A stretch of DNA of 64,000 nucleotides from Solea solea (lineage: Eukaryota; Chordata; Actinopteri; Pleuronectiformes; Soleidae). Made by a program: the position numbers and the translations under genes. The DNA is taken from the NCBI RefSeq assembly GCF_958295425.1, contig NC_081134.1, positions 8,864,054-8,928,053 of the forward strand, written 5' to 3'. A model generated the notes under the pieces. That model made no database searches. It saw nothing but the letters and a program-made list of their open reading frames with translations, and was not told where the DNA came from. Positions 1 to 12,600 of the stretch are shown piece after piece. Every line of letters starts with the position of its first letter. The stretch's first letter is position 1.

Positions 1-555
1 TCTGTGAATATCTTTGTTCTCTGGACGTAATAAAACATTTATGGACACATTTGGGAGACACAGGTCACCGTTTTACTGCATTTTATGAAGAAAACAACTA
101 ATAAAGAAACAAACCTATTGATAATGTTAATTATTGTTAGTTCTCATCATCATCCTTGCATTAGAGAACAGTAGTTAATATTGTCACATTGTCACAATTA
201 AGTCAGCTTGACTTAAAAAAGATCAAATCAAAGACAGAAGGCGTGTTAAAAAATATTGCACATACGTAAACTCTAGTAAACGAAATGACTGAAAAGAAAA
301 GTTTAAAAGCCAAAATCTAAGATTCCCTTCAATTTACTCTCGTGATTGTGGAGATCACATGGCACTTCTTCATTTATATTTTTAAGCACATTCTTAACAC
401 TTTGTTAGAACACTTAGATGTCCGTTAGTGTTTGTGTTAATAAACGCTCTTCATCAAGCTGACAGTCGTCAAACCCCACACAACTCAAACACGAACAAAA
501 GCAGTGACACCACAACAAAGATTCCACTCATGCATCACACACATGCACAACCTAC
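1..555 (-). other. kcnn1: kcnn1 intron, partial
   Basis: AT-rich non-coding DNA downstream of the GTAGGT donor on the minus strand. It is the start of the intron before the S2-encoding exon, which is outside the window. No repeat or exon is recognised. Confidence 0.7.
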
Positions 556-1029
556 CTTAGTGTAAACCCCCCATGACAATTCCGTTTCTGTCACCATGAC
601 AACAATCCCAAACATCCCAAAGATGAGTGCGTAGTCGCTGAGCCGCTTTCGCTTCTCAAAAAGCGCCCTCCTGTGGCCAAGCCTGTAGCCAATGTCCCTA
701 TTCTTCTTTTGCGGCGCCCTGCCTCTACCGCGGCTGCTGCCCTCCCTGACCAAGTTCTCGTTGGACGCCTTGCTAGGGTCTTCGCCGCTGTTGCCCTTGG
801 ATACCACCACCTCCAGGCCAGAGCTGTGCAGTGTCTGCAGGGGCTGTGTCTCCGAGTCGAGCTCCGCGAGGTTGCGGCGCGACGAGGATGCCAGGCTGCC
901 AACTAGTGGTCTCACCACCCCGCCATTGTACTTGCAGGTGTTCATGGCTATCTGAGGGAGTCGGCCGCTGCTCTCAGAGAGGGAGGGCTTGGATCCAGCA
1001 TGGCTCAGCTTCTTCTGCTCAGTTGTGGC
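556..1029 (-). CDS. kcnn1: SK channel kcnn1, second visible coding exon (conserved N-terminus and S1)
   Basis: Internal coding exon of a small-conductance Ca2+-activated K+ channel subunit. These channels form plasma-membrane tetramers gated by bound calmodulin and produce afterhyperpolarisation. The exon is 474 bases (158 codons, phase 0 at both ends). Its acceptor reads TTCTGTTCACAG and its donor AAG|GTAGGT. It encodes a linker, then [16 protein letters not shown], then the SK signature [20 protein letters not shown] and the S1 helix. It ends in [13 protein letters not shown], which as I recall is identical to human KCNN1 at this point; KCNN2 and KCNN3 have VIETELSWG. The QIAM just before the conserved block resembles the EIAM of KCNN3, so translation enters from an upstream exon. 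Methionine codon 945-943 corresponds to the start of mammalian KCNN1 and could begin a short isoform. The rest of the gene (S2-S6, pore, calmodulin-binding domain) lies off the left edge. Family call is very secure; paralogue 1 is likely. Confidence 0.93.
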
Positions 1030-3378
1030 CTGTGAACAGAAAGAGGGATGATGAATACAAATACTATCACAACAAAAAGGTTGTAGAAGTAGGTTTAAGA
1101 GACAAACACACAGATGGAGCTAAAATAGAGCATCGATGTGGGTGTTGCTTGCCCTCTTCAGAGCCACAGAGAGAGGAAGGATCTTGCAAAACAACTTTGG
1201 TTATAAAAGCAGACTGATTATTGCTCAGCAGGACATGTGGCCAACATACAGTATGCAACTAAATACCAACTGTTCTTATTTGGAAGTCTCAAATACTAAG
1301 AACTAACTCTCGCTCTTCTCCTTTAACTGGAAAGCTACGTTCATGTGTTTTCCATAAAGAAAATGGCTTCCAAACTAGATGGCTAAAAGACAAATAAATA
1401 ATGAATTGGCTTTGATGATAAATAAAACCATATCGCTATTTGAAGACTCTACAAAGTGCAGAAAACGGAATCCTTGCACTGGACAAATTTAGATATGAAT
1501 GTTTAATGATCGGCGTGACCCCGTTTTTTCTCGTCAGAGAAATACTTTTGAACAGCGGACTTCTCAAAAGACAGCGGAGCAGAAAAGAACGCAGGCGTGT
1601 CGCGGGGACCTAATGTGAGAATCCTACTACATTTAAGAGGAAACAACGTCTATTCTTGAACTTAAAAGGTTATGAATACTGTAAATCTCGTGCCTGTTGG
1701 GATTAAGGGGCAACCTCAGGCCAAGTTGAAGAACACATGTAAGTACTCTGTCTTAGAGGAGGCTGTGTGCACCTGAATTGTGATGGCTGACTGATTGATG
1801 TATTGCATGTTACACCCAAAACACACACGACATTAAACAAGAGGTCGAGTTCATCCCTTTTAAGCCATGGGCTTGGTGCAATGACCTTTTCTGAAGTTAT
1901 AAAAAAGTGGATTTGGACACACCCTGAATGGACTTGCATCATGTGCCTCAAACCATGTGCTTATAGAGCGCAAAGGCTTCTTTTGTTTCTGGTTTTCTTG
2001 GCACAGAGGAAAGCAGATTCAGTCCTCGGGACAAAAACACAGAGAAAAGGTTCTATATCCGAAGCGAAGCTGCAGAGCATCACCTCGGTCACATCTATCT
2101 GCCCGTCTATCTCCTGCCCTTCAGAGACACAAGCAGATTAACATAATGGCTTATGAAAACTTCCCATGGAACAGTGCTTCTCCTGAAACAAGTTGGGGCT
2201 TTGTGATAGCACACGCTGGCCATTTTTATTAGCTTTGACGAAGCACGTCTAATGCCTTTAAATTTGCTGATGGGAATAAAGAAGAGCAGCCCTAATGGAA
2301 ATCCACTAACTCTAGTCCTGTGATACAATCATCTTGCACATATTGTGGCTCCATGAGAACAAGACTAAAGGTTAAGGATTAGTGCAGCCCACAGTGTTTC
2401 TAATCCCTTTTTCTGTATTAAATTGCTTTTTAATCTGCGCCATTAGGAGCCGGTGACACTTTTAAAGACTGTACAGTGAGAGAACTTTCAATTTGAATGA
2501 CAGAAGAGAAGATTCCAAGTGCTGAACTTTGCAAATTTTATTTCAGGTGTGTGTCTTGCTGCAATATGTGTCTTAAAAACATCAGTAAGTAATGTTTGCA
2601 AATGAATCACAGATGTCCAGAGATACTGTATGTCAGAAGTCAAGCAACATCTTAAGTGATACTGTTTGGGTGAAGTTCTGGCAAATGTTTTTGAAGATTT
2701 CAAATGTGTCTAATCCACAGCAGCAAGTGCAAAATATCCTTATTCCTTTGGTTGTGTCACAGCGTCATTCTCAAAAGAGAGTTACCTGCCTTTGTGTGGG
2801 ACATAAATAACTAAAAATCACTTATTTTTAGTCTCAGCCAAACATTCGGTGGTTCTTAAATCCTAATATGCAAATGAAGGTCCTGTGCTATAACAGGAGA
2901 AAATGGGAAGACAACTCCCTCCAACAACGGCTGTGCATGTTTGTGTATTTGTTTGACCTAACACTGAGGACGTGGATTACACCCAACACAACCGACAAGC
3001 CTTCAATTAATAAGGTTTAATGAACCCATGTAATCAAAAACTAGGAGCCTGTGCAACTGCCCCTCAAAATGTTTGCATGTAAAAGCTGAAAAACGAGACA
3101 CAAAATGTAATCCTAATTTGGTTTCCAACGACCTGGCGATACATCAGAGTTATATAAACATGTTGTGACATCCACGAGACAAAGTAGGAGCCTGAGACGT
3201 AAAAGGAGACGGACTGGGAAGTGTAAATGGGATCATTCATCATGAAACAAGGTCATCAATGAGCCAAGCATGGGCAGACCTTACATGAATACATGTTTGT
3301 GGGTGAGAGAGAATAACTGCATGGGCACATTCAGAACCCTGACTTTTGATAGTAATAACTTTGCAATGGTTAAGTATG

Positions 3379-3915
3379 GGGCTGTCAAAGTCAATCGTCA
3401 ATTACATGCGTTAATACAGCCGAGATTATCACGATAAAATTATTTAAATAAAAAAGAATTAAGAGGTTAGCGATTGTTGGGCCGAATGTTTCATTTAAGA
3501 AGCTGAGCGAAGGAACCATCAATAAAACAAAAGTTACCTGGGCGTCACGGCACAATTTATTGACAATAACTGAATGACTGCGATCCTTTTTCTTGACTAA
3601 TCGCTGAGACCTGCGCATAGGAATTCCTCGACATCGCCAACGAGTTTAAAGTAAGTGGCAAACTAACCACTGTAGGCACCGATAGTGCCCGTAATATGCT
3701 GGCAACTGCCCGCCGGCTTCCACTTGGACACCTACGCCGCGTGGCTTTGAAACCACAGTTCTGTAGTAGCTCTGTGTTTAAAAAGAAAGATTCAATTAAA
3801 CAATGGTGTCTGAATTGGACACCGTATGATTACTCATTAATGTAGTCATTAGATGAAAAGCAAACTTTTAATTGCAATTAATCGCGATTCATTTTTTTTT
3901 ATCTATTGACAGCCC
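3379..3915 (+). mobile_element. hAT-like transposon relic
   Basis: The ends are inverted copies of GGGCTGTCAA (3379-3388 and 3906-3915). The flanks carry the TTAATCGCGATT-type sequence common in fish hAT elements. Inside, 3630-3758 on the plus strand translates without a stop into a 43-residue piece including TDSARNMLATARRLP, which resembles the TDxAxNM region of hAT transposases. Most of the transposase is missing, so the copy is dead. No clear target-site duplication was found. Confidence 0.65.
3630..3758 (+). pseudogene. hAT transposase fragment
   Basis: A 43-codon open stretch inside the inverted repeats, lacking a start codon and both flanks of the protein. The TDSARNMLATARRLP core matches the conserved DDE-domain region of hAT/ZBED-type transposases. 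It is a decayed remnant with no expected function. Confidence 0.55.
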
Positions 3916-3949
3916 GAGCCCTAATCTTATAGTACATTTTAATTGACAC

Positions 3950-4005
3950 CAACACCTGCCGCGAACCCTCATGTGGAGGACAAAGTGGTAGAAGATGGAT
4001 ACATG
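3950..4005 (+). repeat. Tail fragment of dispersed fish SINE-like repeat
   Basis: Contains a CCGCGAACCCTCATGTGGAGGA-like stretch and ends in GTAGAAGATGGATAC. This is the 3' tail type also seen near 58.5, 60.65 and (inverted) 61.7 kb. Confidence 0.45.
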
Positions 4006-6039
4006 GATTTTGATTTACAACATTTCCATGTCATTTTCAAAATGAGAATAAGTCTATAGTTATTCTCATTATTAAACTATTACATGGGTGGTGTTACTGT
4101 AATATTATCTCCTTATTACCACAATATCAGCTGACAATATGTCACCATGTTGTTACTGTACAGTGTCACCATGTCCTTTGCTCTTTTTTTCCGTTCTTCC
4201 TCACACTTTTGCAGCAGGGGTCCTCCCATCCCAAAATCTCAAAGCACTCAATCACTTACCATACTCTCACCCACTTAGCCAGCAACTCAAGCATCTCTTT
4301 CTGCATTTCCCCCTGCAATCTGACTAAAGAGTGCGGTGGAAGGTCATGGCAGGCCAACTTTGCCAGCGCTGTCCCCTAATACCCTCACGGAGGAGACAAG
4401 GGGAGGCTGCTCATTCCGTCGACCAATGGCTCAATTTCAGTCTGAATGGCACACGGCATCCAGGTTCTATGAAATGGAGCCTCATAATAAAATTGAAAAG
4501 CCTCCGTGCAGAACAGTTTAAATTAAGGAAACCTCTCTACCTCCCCTTCTGTCTTTCTCTCTCCTGCCGACTCAAATCTAATAGAAAATCTACTCAGCTG
4601 AAGGCTTGAAGGCCTATATATACCGAAAATGGAACTGTGCTTTTTCTAATGTTCTCAGTTCTGTGTGTGTTTTCACATGTGGACGACTGTTTAATTGTGT
4701 GTGTGTGAGTGAGTGAGTTAGTGGGTGGGTGGGAGGATACGTGCATATGTGTGCTAGTTAAACAAGATGAGCCTCAGCCCGGCGTTGGATTAGACTGGAT
4801 ATTGACAAAGACCGAGTGCAGCAATGAAACAAGAATGAGTTGGAATTGTTTTGATAAATCCAGATGCATGTGCAAAATCCGTTAACAGCGCGCAGAGAGC
4901 GACAAAGCTGATATTAGACGAAAGAGCAAAAGGGAAAAAAAGCAACAAAACAAGGGATAGATCTAAAAATGGAGGGAACATGAAAGATAGAGGTGCTGGA
5001 AAAGATAAATGAGAAAGAGGGAAGACAGTTCCCTGTGGGGGTCTCTGTCAGCCCCTGGAGTGATTGAGAGCTGCAGGCTATATTCTCCTGTTTGTCCCTG
5101 CACACTAGACGCTGTCACATTTCTCTGACAGGCCAGCAGGCATCAGTGCTCCTCTGTCTTTCCCTGACCAGCATAGGGATCATTACTCAGTGCTGGTAAA
5201 GACACGGGGAAACCAGGGGCCGCTGACGTTTCTTCATTTAGGAAAATCCACCCTCAGAAACTCTCTCTGTGTACTGAAAATGAACAATAACAATCCTGTT
5301 ACACACCATGAAATGTTCAGACGCAACAGTAAATACAATGTTCATAATGTATATATTTCTCGTCTTATTCTTTTATATTGAATTTTAAAATTAGAATGTT
5401 TATATTATAAATCAAAATAATGTCTTTTTCTTAATTTAATCTGTCTCAATGTTTATTAAACCAGAGAGTTTGTTATGCACCAAATCACCAAATTAATTGT
5501 ATGCTTTAAACAAAGTTGACAATAAAACTAATTCTGGTTCTAAATGAACGTGAGTTATCTTCATCAGTGGTCTATAAATGAACTTTTGCAGCCGAAGAAA
5601 GGCTCATACTTCATGTCCTTACATGGGATAACATCTTCCGTACAAGAAAAAATGGGATTTTTCCTTTCTTTCCTTTTCCTTTTTTTTAACTTAATACAAT
5701 TAACCAGTAACCAAAATATTACACCATGCAAGCAATAACAAGACATGGAAAAAATCAGTACAGATACAACATTTTTCTTCCATAAAGGAAGAAAAACGTG
5801 GCAGACCTAGACCCAACACATCAACTCAGCAAGAGAATTCAAGATAACAAAAAACTGACATGATTTAAAAAAAATCAAGCTCTCCACAGTCACCTCAGGG
5901 ATGCTGTAACCTTTAATGAGGCTAAGAACTAGACTACAGAGGAAATATGGGACAGGATTATGGCTCCACAGCTGCTAAAGACGTTAACTATCAAAGGAAA
6001 CTGGAGAAGGCATTCAAGGCTGCTCATCTTCCTCGTGCC

Positions 6040-6330
6040 ACTTTCATTATCCTGATTTGGTTTTGACTTTTCCGTCTTGCATTTATTGGTGTTGTCTTTT
6101 GTCCTTTTCCTGTCTGTGTAGTCTGTAGACTTAACTTCCTGTTTTATCTCCGTTTTCTCAGTTCACTTTACATTCTACACATTCCAGTCATTCCTTGCCA
6201 GATCGTCTTGTATGTTCCTCATGTGCTTGTGGGTGTTTTTTGCCATTTTCTCCTGTGTTTTAGATTATTTTGCTTGTGACTGTCTTTTGTTTCCTAACCC
6301 TTTAACGCCGAGCGTATTGCAGACGACATG
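6040..6330. repeat. Possible dispersed repeat
   Basis: A T-rich stretch (CATTCCTTGCCAGATCGTCT and flanks) that reads like an interspersed fish repeat. No second copy is present here, so the call rests on general resemblance only. Confidence 0.25.
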
Positions 6331-7069
6331 TTGAGCAAGCACACACTTTTGAAAAGCTAAGAAGTTATTGCGGTAATTTCACTCGTGCTGTTGCAGGATG
6401 TTGGCGAGACAGCGTCTTTGTCACCAGAGAGGAGAGAGTTGGAAAAAGCCCTGTATATAGTTTCCATTTTTGGCCTGTTTTTGCACATTGAGACAAAGAC
6501 TCAAACAAATGTTATTTCAAATTTCAAATTTTTTTCTCAATAAAACTTTTTGTTTTTCTTCATTTTAAATTGTAATACACTATTTTAACATGCAGTAAAT
6601 TGTACATAACTGCCAGATATTGAAAGTTATTCTGGAAAAAGAGCCCTTACTCACAGGACATTTTCTGGCCCTTTTTATGGTTAAAATACTACAATGTAAC
6701 ACTACAATGTAACACTACAATGTAACAAATAACAATAACCTATAATCCACACAATGCAAAGCTTTCTTGTCAGGTATCACACAGTCGGAGTCCAAACGTT
6801 TGACAAAACATAATGTTTTCGCTCCTATAAGTCAGCCTCCCTTGTGTCACCTCCTTTTGTTCCTCAATTGAAAAAGTAGCCAGAAACAAGACAAACCCAC
6901 CGTGGAGCAAAAGAGCACCTGTGCATGCCTGTGGGAGTGTGTTATTGTTAGGTCTAATAATGCGCTGTGTTCAACAGAGACGCAGCGCTATTATAATAAG
7001 GATTCAACGTGGCTACTCCACGTGTGCTCGTGCTCATGTGAGTCGTATAAACTAGGTCCTAGGGAGATT

Positions 7070-7097
7070 GGGGTTGGGGGTGGGGGTGGGGGGGGGG
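7070..7097 (+). other. G-quadruplex-prone G-run
   Basis: Four G-runs of 4, 5, 5 and 10 bases are separated by TT, T and T. It lies in the kcnn1 intron, with the G-rich strand being the template for kcnn1 transcription. Confidence 0.7.
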
Positions 7098-8354
7098 CTT
7101 TCCCTGTGGAACATCCCTACCTCATTAGAAGCAATTTTAATTTCCAGCAAATTAAAGGAGGGGCTTGTTAGGGACCTGATTTGTAGATGCGAGCCATGAA
7201 TGATGTGCTGATTCTGGTGAAACGGTTCAACAAACTGAATGTACGTGAGGTCAACACACTTTTCGTCAAATCAGATTTGTGTTATTCATATTTTGAATAT
7301 TCAACGTAACTTCCCATGGTTTTCAGTGCCTCTGATTTTCCATCACCAACACGTCGATAGATCAACTTAGAAATCATAGAAATTGATGTTGCTTTTGAAC
7401 TTTTGAAAATAATCACGTTTTACACATTATGTAATCACAAACATATCATTATTGCCGTTCTTTCCAACAGAGTCTCTTTCTAAAGCTTGATTCGTTCGTT
7501 TGTTCTCAGTAGAGGTCACAGTCAGGGTCAGTCTGGGATTTGGTGCCCCACCAACCACCACACCACAAAATGATCCTTAATGGTTTCAACACAAAATGTG
7601 AAATTGTATTTCTCTAAATTCAAATTATTTTTCAAACCCACAAAGCAATTTTTCCAGGGAAAGGTTTAAGACATATAGTGAAGGTTTATTAATAAAGGTA
7701 GACAAGTCAGATGTATAATTTTGTCTCTTTTTGCTGTGTTTATGTTCATAAAAACATGTGTTAATGTTCATTAAAACAAACACACACTTACTTTGAAATG
7801 AAATCATCAATCATGTTTGCAGTTCTACTTGTTACATGAGTTACTTTCATTATTATGATTATTACTGTGCTCCAGGTTTACTGGGTGATGGCACAGTATC
7901 ACAATCAGCGGCATAGCTCAGATCAGTCGATGCCGCCGTGAGAATGCCTCCACAAAGCTGCCTCCTTGAGATTTGACATTGTACATGGTAATGGGACCTG
8001 AAGAGCATTTTAAAGTTGTTACTAATCAGCTCTCTAAAGCATCCTCTTTATGTTGGCTAATCAACAGTATTGCCCCATTCAACTCAATAGTCCCCCGTTA
8101 GGGCTGATTGCATGATTGATGCCACTCATAAAAGGGCAGCCTCGGTCCTTGACAAATTCCAAAACAAAAACAGAGACAGACGACGAGAGAAGACGTTCTG
8201 ACCGTCACAAATCACAGTCATTGTCCTGCACCTGTGGAGCAGAGCACGACTGCGGCCGCTTCAGCCGCGCGCATGCCATCCATTATCATTCACGGTGTGC
8301 AGTTATCTGCTCTCTCTCAGATGAGTACAGTTATGTGTTAGAGAGGATAAAGAA

Positions 8355-8382
8355 GTGTGTGTGTGTGTGTGTGTGTGTGTGT
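8355..8382. repeat. (GT)n microsatellite
   Basis: Fourteen uninterrupted GT units in the kcnn1 intron. Confidence 0.95.
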
Positions 8383-11300
8383 AGGAGAGCACAGTGTAAC
8401 GTTATGTAACATTATGATCCTGTTGTGTGAACAAGTATGAATTATCACCTAGAAAGGTCTCTTGCACTGAAGTCCTTGTGCCAGTTAATCAAAACACCTG
8501 GTGAGACTGTATGTGTGGCCAGGGACGCAAGACACACACAAATGCTCTGGAAAAAAAACTGAATTATAGCTTAGTCTATGTTGGACCCTGAGGACAAAGC
8601 CATCTTCATTAAGTGACTATTTCCCAGATGACTATTTGACATCCCAACAGGACAGGAGGAGCCACATATTTCTCACAGAGATTATCACCCTTAAGTGCTC
8701 CATAAGCCACACCGCAATCCCACAATCTCGCCATCCTGTCACTATACATTCACTACTGTGGGAACCAACAAGAGCATCACTGTATAAATGCCACCGTGTG
8801 ACAACCTCCATTTTCATAGCGAGGTGATTGTAAGTCATTTGAAAACAAGCCCTCGGTAAATTTAAGCCGAGGCCATTTCTTACTTTCTCCAAAGGGACAA
8901 ACATCAATAGCGGAGGGAGAAGCCAGGACAACCTATAGCATAGGACGGATCAATAGCACAACAAACTCAGTAAAGATTGACTGGAGAGTTGCCTGGAAAC
9001 ATCCTGCTCCAGATTTATGACGGGAGGACGACACGAGCCAACAGGAGAGTCCCGTCGAGGCCAAGAGAAGGAGAGAAAGAGGGAGTGATGGAGATCAGAG
9101 GATTGTCATTTCCCCAAAGAATAGATCATTTTTTACAAGCACATAATAGGGGATGTAATAATGCTCCATATGTTTCCATTTCTGTAACAGTCAATATTGT
9201 TATAGAAATGGGAAAAATTGTCCCCGAGTGACTGTCTCGTCTGCCAGTAAAGAGTCCTAGTGATTTATTTTGAAGTGCTAAATGCAAATTTCCAGTTATC
9301 TGTACGAAAGTCTTAGTTTGTCATGTTGATATTAGTAGTTTTTTAAAGAAGTAACTGTATATAATATACATGCTGACCAGTGGTGTGAATACAGCACATT
9401 TCTGTGTATTGATACTGAATTTGTATTTCTGTTCAATGCCCATGTCAATCATTTATTAGTATTACTTTAAGAAACTCTTTTAATACAGTACATAAATTCA
9501 GCAGAGAGAAGTAGACTATGTACTTTGATATATGTACTGTTATGTTGTTACTGCTAAGATTTATGTCAAGGTGTCACTCATTTCCCTCGGTTTCATATTG
9601 CTTTATGTGCATTATGTTTTATTTCCTTTCAGACCATAACAAATCACACTAACTGAAGACAGTACGTGACTACTGTGGAATAAAGCTAGCCGAGCTGAAA
9701 TTCGATTCTCTGACCGGAATCTTTTCTGGTACAAGTGCCTGAGGTCAAATTTCCTCACAACATCCGTGTATTTCCAAGCCATTTTAATGAATTGCAATAA
9801 TATTGTGAATTGTAAATTATGGTCAGGATAATAAACACTAATAAATCCTTTTGTTGTAGTCCCAGTATTTGCTTTGTCTTCCATTTCTGTTTCTAAGATG
9901 AGACCTTCACGGCGGGAAATGAAGGAGAAATGACATCTACTGAAGCAGACAGTATATGTTTGACATTCCAATAGGAAGATTAGTGAAATGGTGACAAGAT
10001 GAAACGGAACGATATCAGGTTCCTTTGCTCCTTCACTCTAACAGAGAGCCCTTACCATATGTCAGCCAGCGCCTACATGCTCCGACTGGTGCAGTGGTCT
10101 ACCAGAGACTCAAGCTAATTGAATATCCTTATCTGTCTCTGAACCTCTATTTTCCTCTGGTGAAGTGAAACAGAGGCCAGTTGGAAAAACAGCACATTTA
10201 TATTCCGCCAGAGAGGCTTCTTGAAAAAAAAATGTAACACACACTTGCACGTAATCTCTTTAAGGCAGGTGAACCATAGCCAGACCCAACACTGTCCTGT
10301 ACAGTTTAAAGTTTGCCGTCTTTCATGGAAGTCTTTTACATCTCACATGATAACGGTTGTGGGAATTGAGCTAAAAGCCTCCAACTACAATCTCCTTTTT
10401 TTGTTGAAATTAAGTGCTGCAGTTTTCTAATGCCCCTTGGGCCCTTTAATGTAAATTGACTCAAAGCTTCTTTCTTTTTTTAGCCTGACAAAGAATAAGA
10501 GGTGGATGGGGAGTGAAAATGGGTGATCGAAAAATGGACTCTCAAAGAAAGAGAAAGTGGAGAGACTGCAGGCATCATTGTTCATGAAAGGGTTAAAGGG
10601 AAAGTGGCAGTGACAAAAGGGGAAGTGCAGACTGCTGGGCCATTAAGGGGTTAACAGTCAGAGGGAGGCCAATAATGGAAGCTGGCGTGGTATAGAACCA
10701 GCATGTGGAGAGCCAAACACCATAGAAACCAAAACACAGAAAAACATGGAGAGATCCAGAGAGGGAGGGAAACACACACTTTGTTTTTTTTGGTTTTTTT
10801 TTATGTCAGCAACATGTGAACACTCACGCCTAATCTGCTGAATAAAACGGAAGCTTTTTTTTTTTTGACCATTCTCTTCTAAAAGCACATGCACAACCAT
10901 TAGCACACACGCTTTGTTCAGCCTCTTTGTAAACACAACTGCAGATGCATAATTAAGCACGGAGCCCAGATGCTGTGGCTCAAACAGGAAAACGTTCTTG
11001 GAAAAGACGACAGTGCAACAAGACGGGTCTTCCACGCGACGAGAACCTGCAATAGAGTTAATGTGGCCTCTATCATCTAAAGACAAGACTGTGGCATCCA
11101 CATGATGATAATAATACACTAACGCTGATCCTCCCACTCATTCACTAGCTCACTTTCTCTCTCTCTCTCTCTTTCCTGCATAAACTCAGGTACAGACAAA
11201 TATGCAAATATGTGCCAACATGTAGAACAAACACAAGCATGTCAGGATAATGCCCCATGTTTTTGTTTTTTTTCTGCAGTCAATCTCAGCAGACCTGCGC

Positions 11301-11563
11301 TGACGGCTGTTTCATATTCCACAGCTAGGTGACTTGAGGTAATAAAAGCACAGGGGAGGGGGGTTGCTGAAGAAAAGCAGCTTCATTCAACTCATCTTCT
11401 CTATCACGGTGCAAAGCTTGTGTGAAGAAGAAGAGCCACCGTGGATGGTGACGGCAAAGGAGTCACACATCTCTGTTTAATTAAACCCGGTTGAATTAGT
11501 GATGTTACACCTTTATTTTGTGATATGAGCATTGACTTGTGAGGAGATGGTGTTGTTCCACAT

Positions 11564-11880
11564 TTAAAGCTGCAGTAATTCGTTTTTGGAGATTTTTTTT
11601 TTTTTAATGATATTATTTGTCCTCTGATTGGTCTCGATGAACAGGAGCAACGTAACTTTATTCTATCTGAAAACAGACGCCGTCATGCAAAACTATCAGA
11701 CCTGACTGCGAGATTATTTGTGTGTATACTGCTGAATCTCTTTGTGGGCACTACTTTGTGTTTTCAGTCATACTCTAATATGTTTGTCTCACTTTACTAG
11801 CACAATGTTGCTGTTGTCGCCGTCTGTCTTCGCATTAAACACATCACTTCCTGTGTGCAGTGCAGGAATGTTGCCGGACG
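11564..11880 (+). repeat. Dispersed repeat family A, copy 1
   Basis: Starts TTTAAAGCTGCAGTAAT, contains CCTCTGATTGGTCTC and CAAAACTATCAGACCTG, and later TAGCACAATGTTGCTGTTGTC. The first part matches 60174-60420 and the later part matches 35330-35460, so this is the longest copy in the window. No coding capacity. Confidence 0.7.
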
Positions 11881-12206
11881 TCACAAAATCTGAAACGCTG
11901 CTATACAATGCTGTATCATCGGCAGTGTGAGGTGACCACGGAGTCAGGTCAGCATCTGTGTACCGAGAGGAGAGCTGACATGCTGAAGCGACACACCAAC
12001 GATGTTGTGTTACACATTGCACGTCTGATTTTGGGAACGCAGACGTGCTCTGAATCTAAAATCACACGTGGGGGCGGCAAATTGTTGGCTTGTGTAGTTC
12101 AGTGTAAACAAACAAAGGTGGCATAAAAAGGGAGTCTTCCTTATGAGAACACCGAGATATATATCTTTAAAAAAATATCCTGTGTTAGACGTGCATGAAA
12201 CTCACT

Positions 12207-12490
12207 GGTCACTTTATTAGATACAGCCCTTCAGCTGCTTGTTGACCCAAAACATCTTATTAGCCACATCACTGCGTTGAGCCATGCAGACGTGATTAAG
12301 TCAACATCAAAGTGAGGATGAAAGATGATTTAAGTGATTTTGAATGTGACATGGTTGTTGGTGCCAGACAGGCTGCTCTGCTCTACCGGGATTTCCACAC
12401 ACACACAAACATCTCTAGGGTTTTTACAGAGAACGGTCAGAAGCGGATGTGCTACAACAGCAGAGGACCACTCCTGACACTTTATTAGGA
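12207..12490 (+). pseudogene. Tc1-like transposase relic
   Basis: Begins with the fish repeat terminus type TCACTTTATTAGATACA. The stretch at 12321-12380 reads KDDLSDFECDMVVGARQAAL, which resembles the helix-turn-helix start of Tc1-family transposases. A frameshift follows, then sequence corresponding to the next helix and to a distal region (RMCYNSRGP), showing an internal deletion. It cannot make an enzyme. Confidence 0.65.
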
Positions 12491-12521
12491 CGATGGAAAG
12501 AATACATACTGTATTCACTAC

Positions 12522-12600
12522 TGTGCAAAAGTCTTAGGTCACCATTTATTGTTTTGACCATAGAGTATAATAGTTTCTCAGGAAAGAAAAAAACAGCTAC
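12522..12600 (+). repeat. Possible dispersed repeat fragment
   Basis: Contains GTGCAAAAGTCTTAGGTCAC, a string common at the ends of fish interspersed repeats. It directly adjoins the Tc1-like relic. Confidence 0.3.

Noticed and set aside
9612..9971. 119-residue minus frame
   Set aside because: No recognisable domain, ordinary AT-rich composition, within the kcnn1 intron; likely chance.
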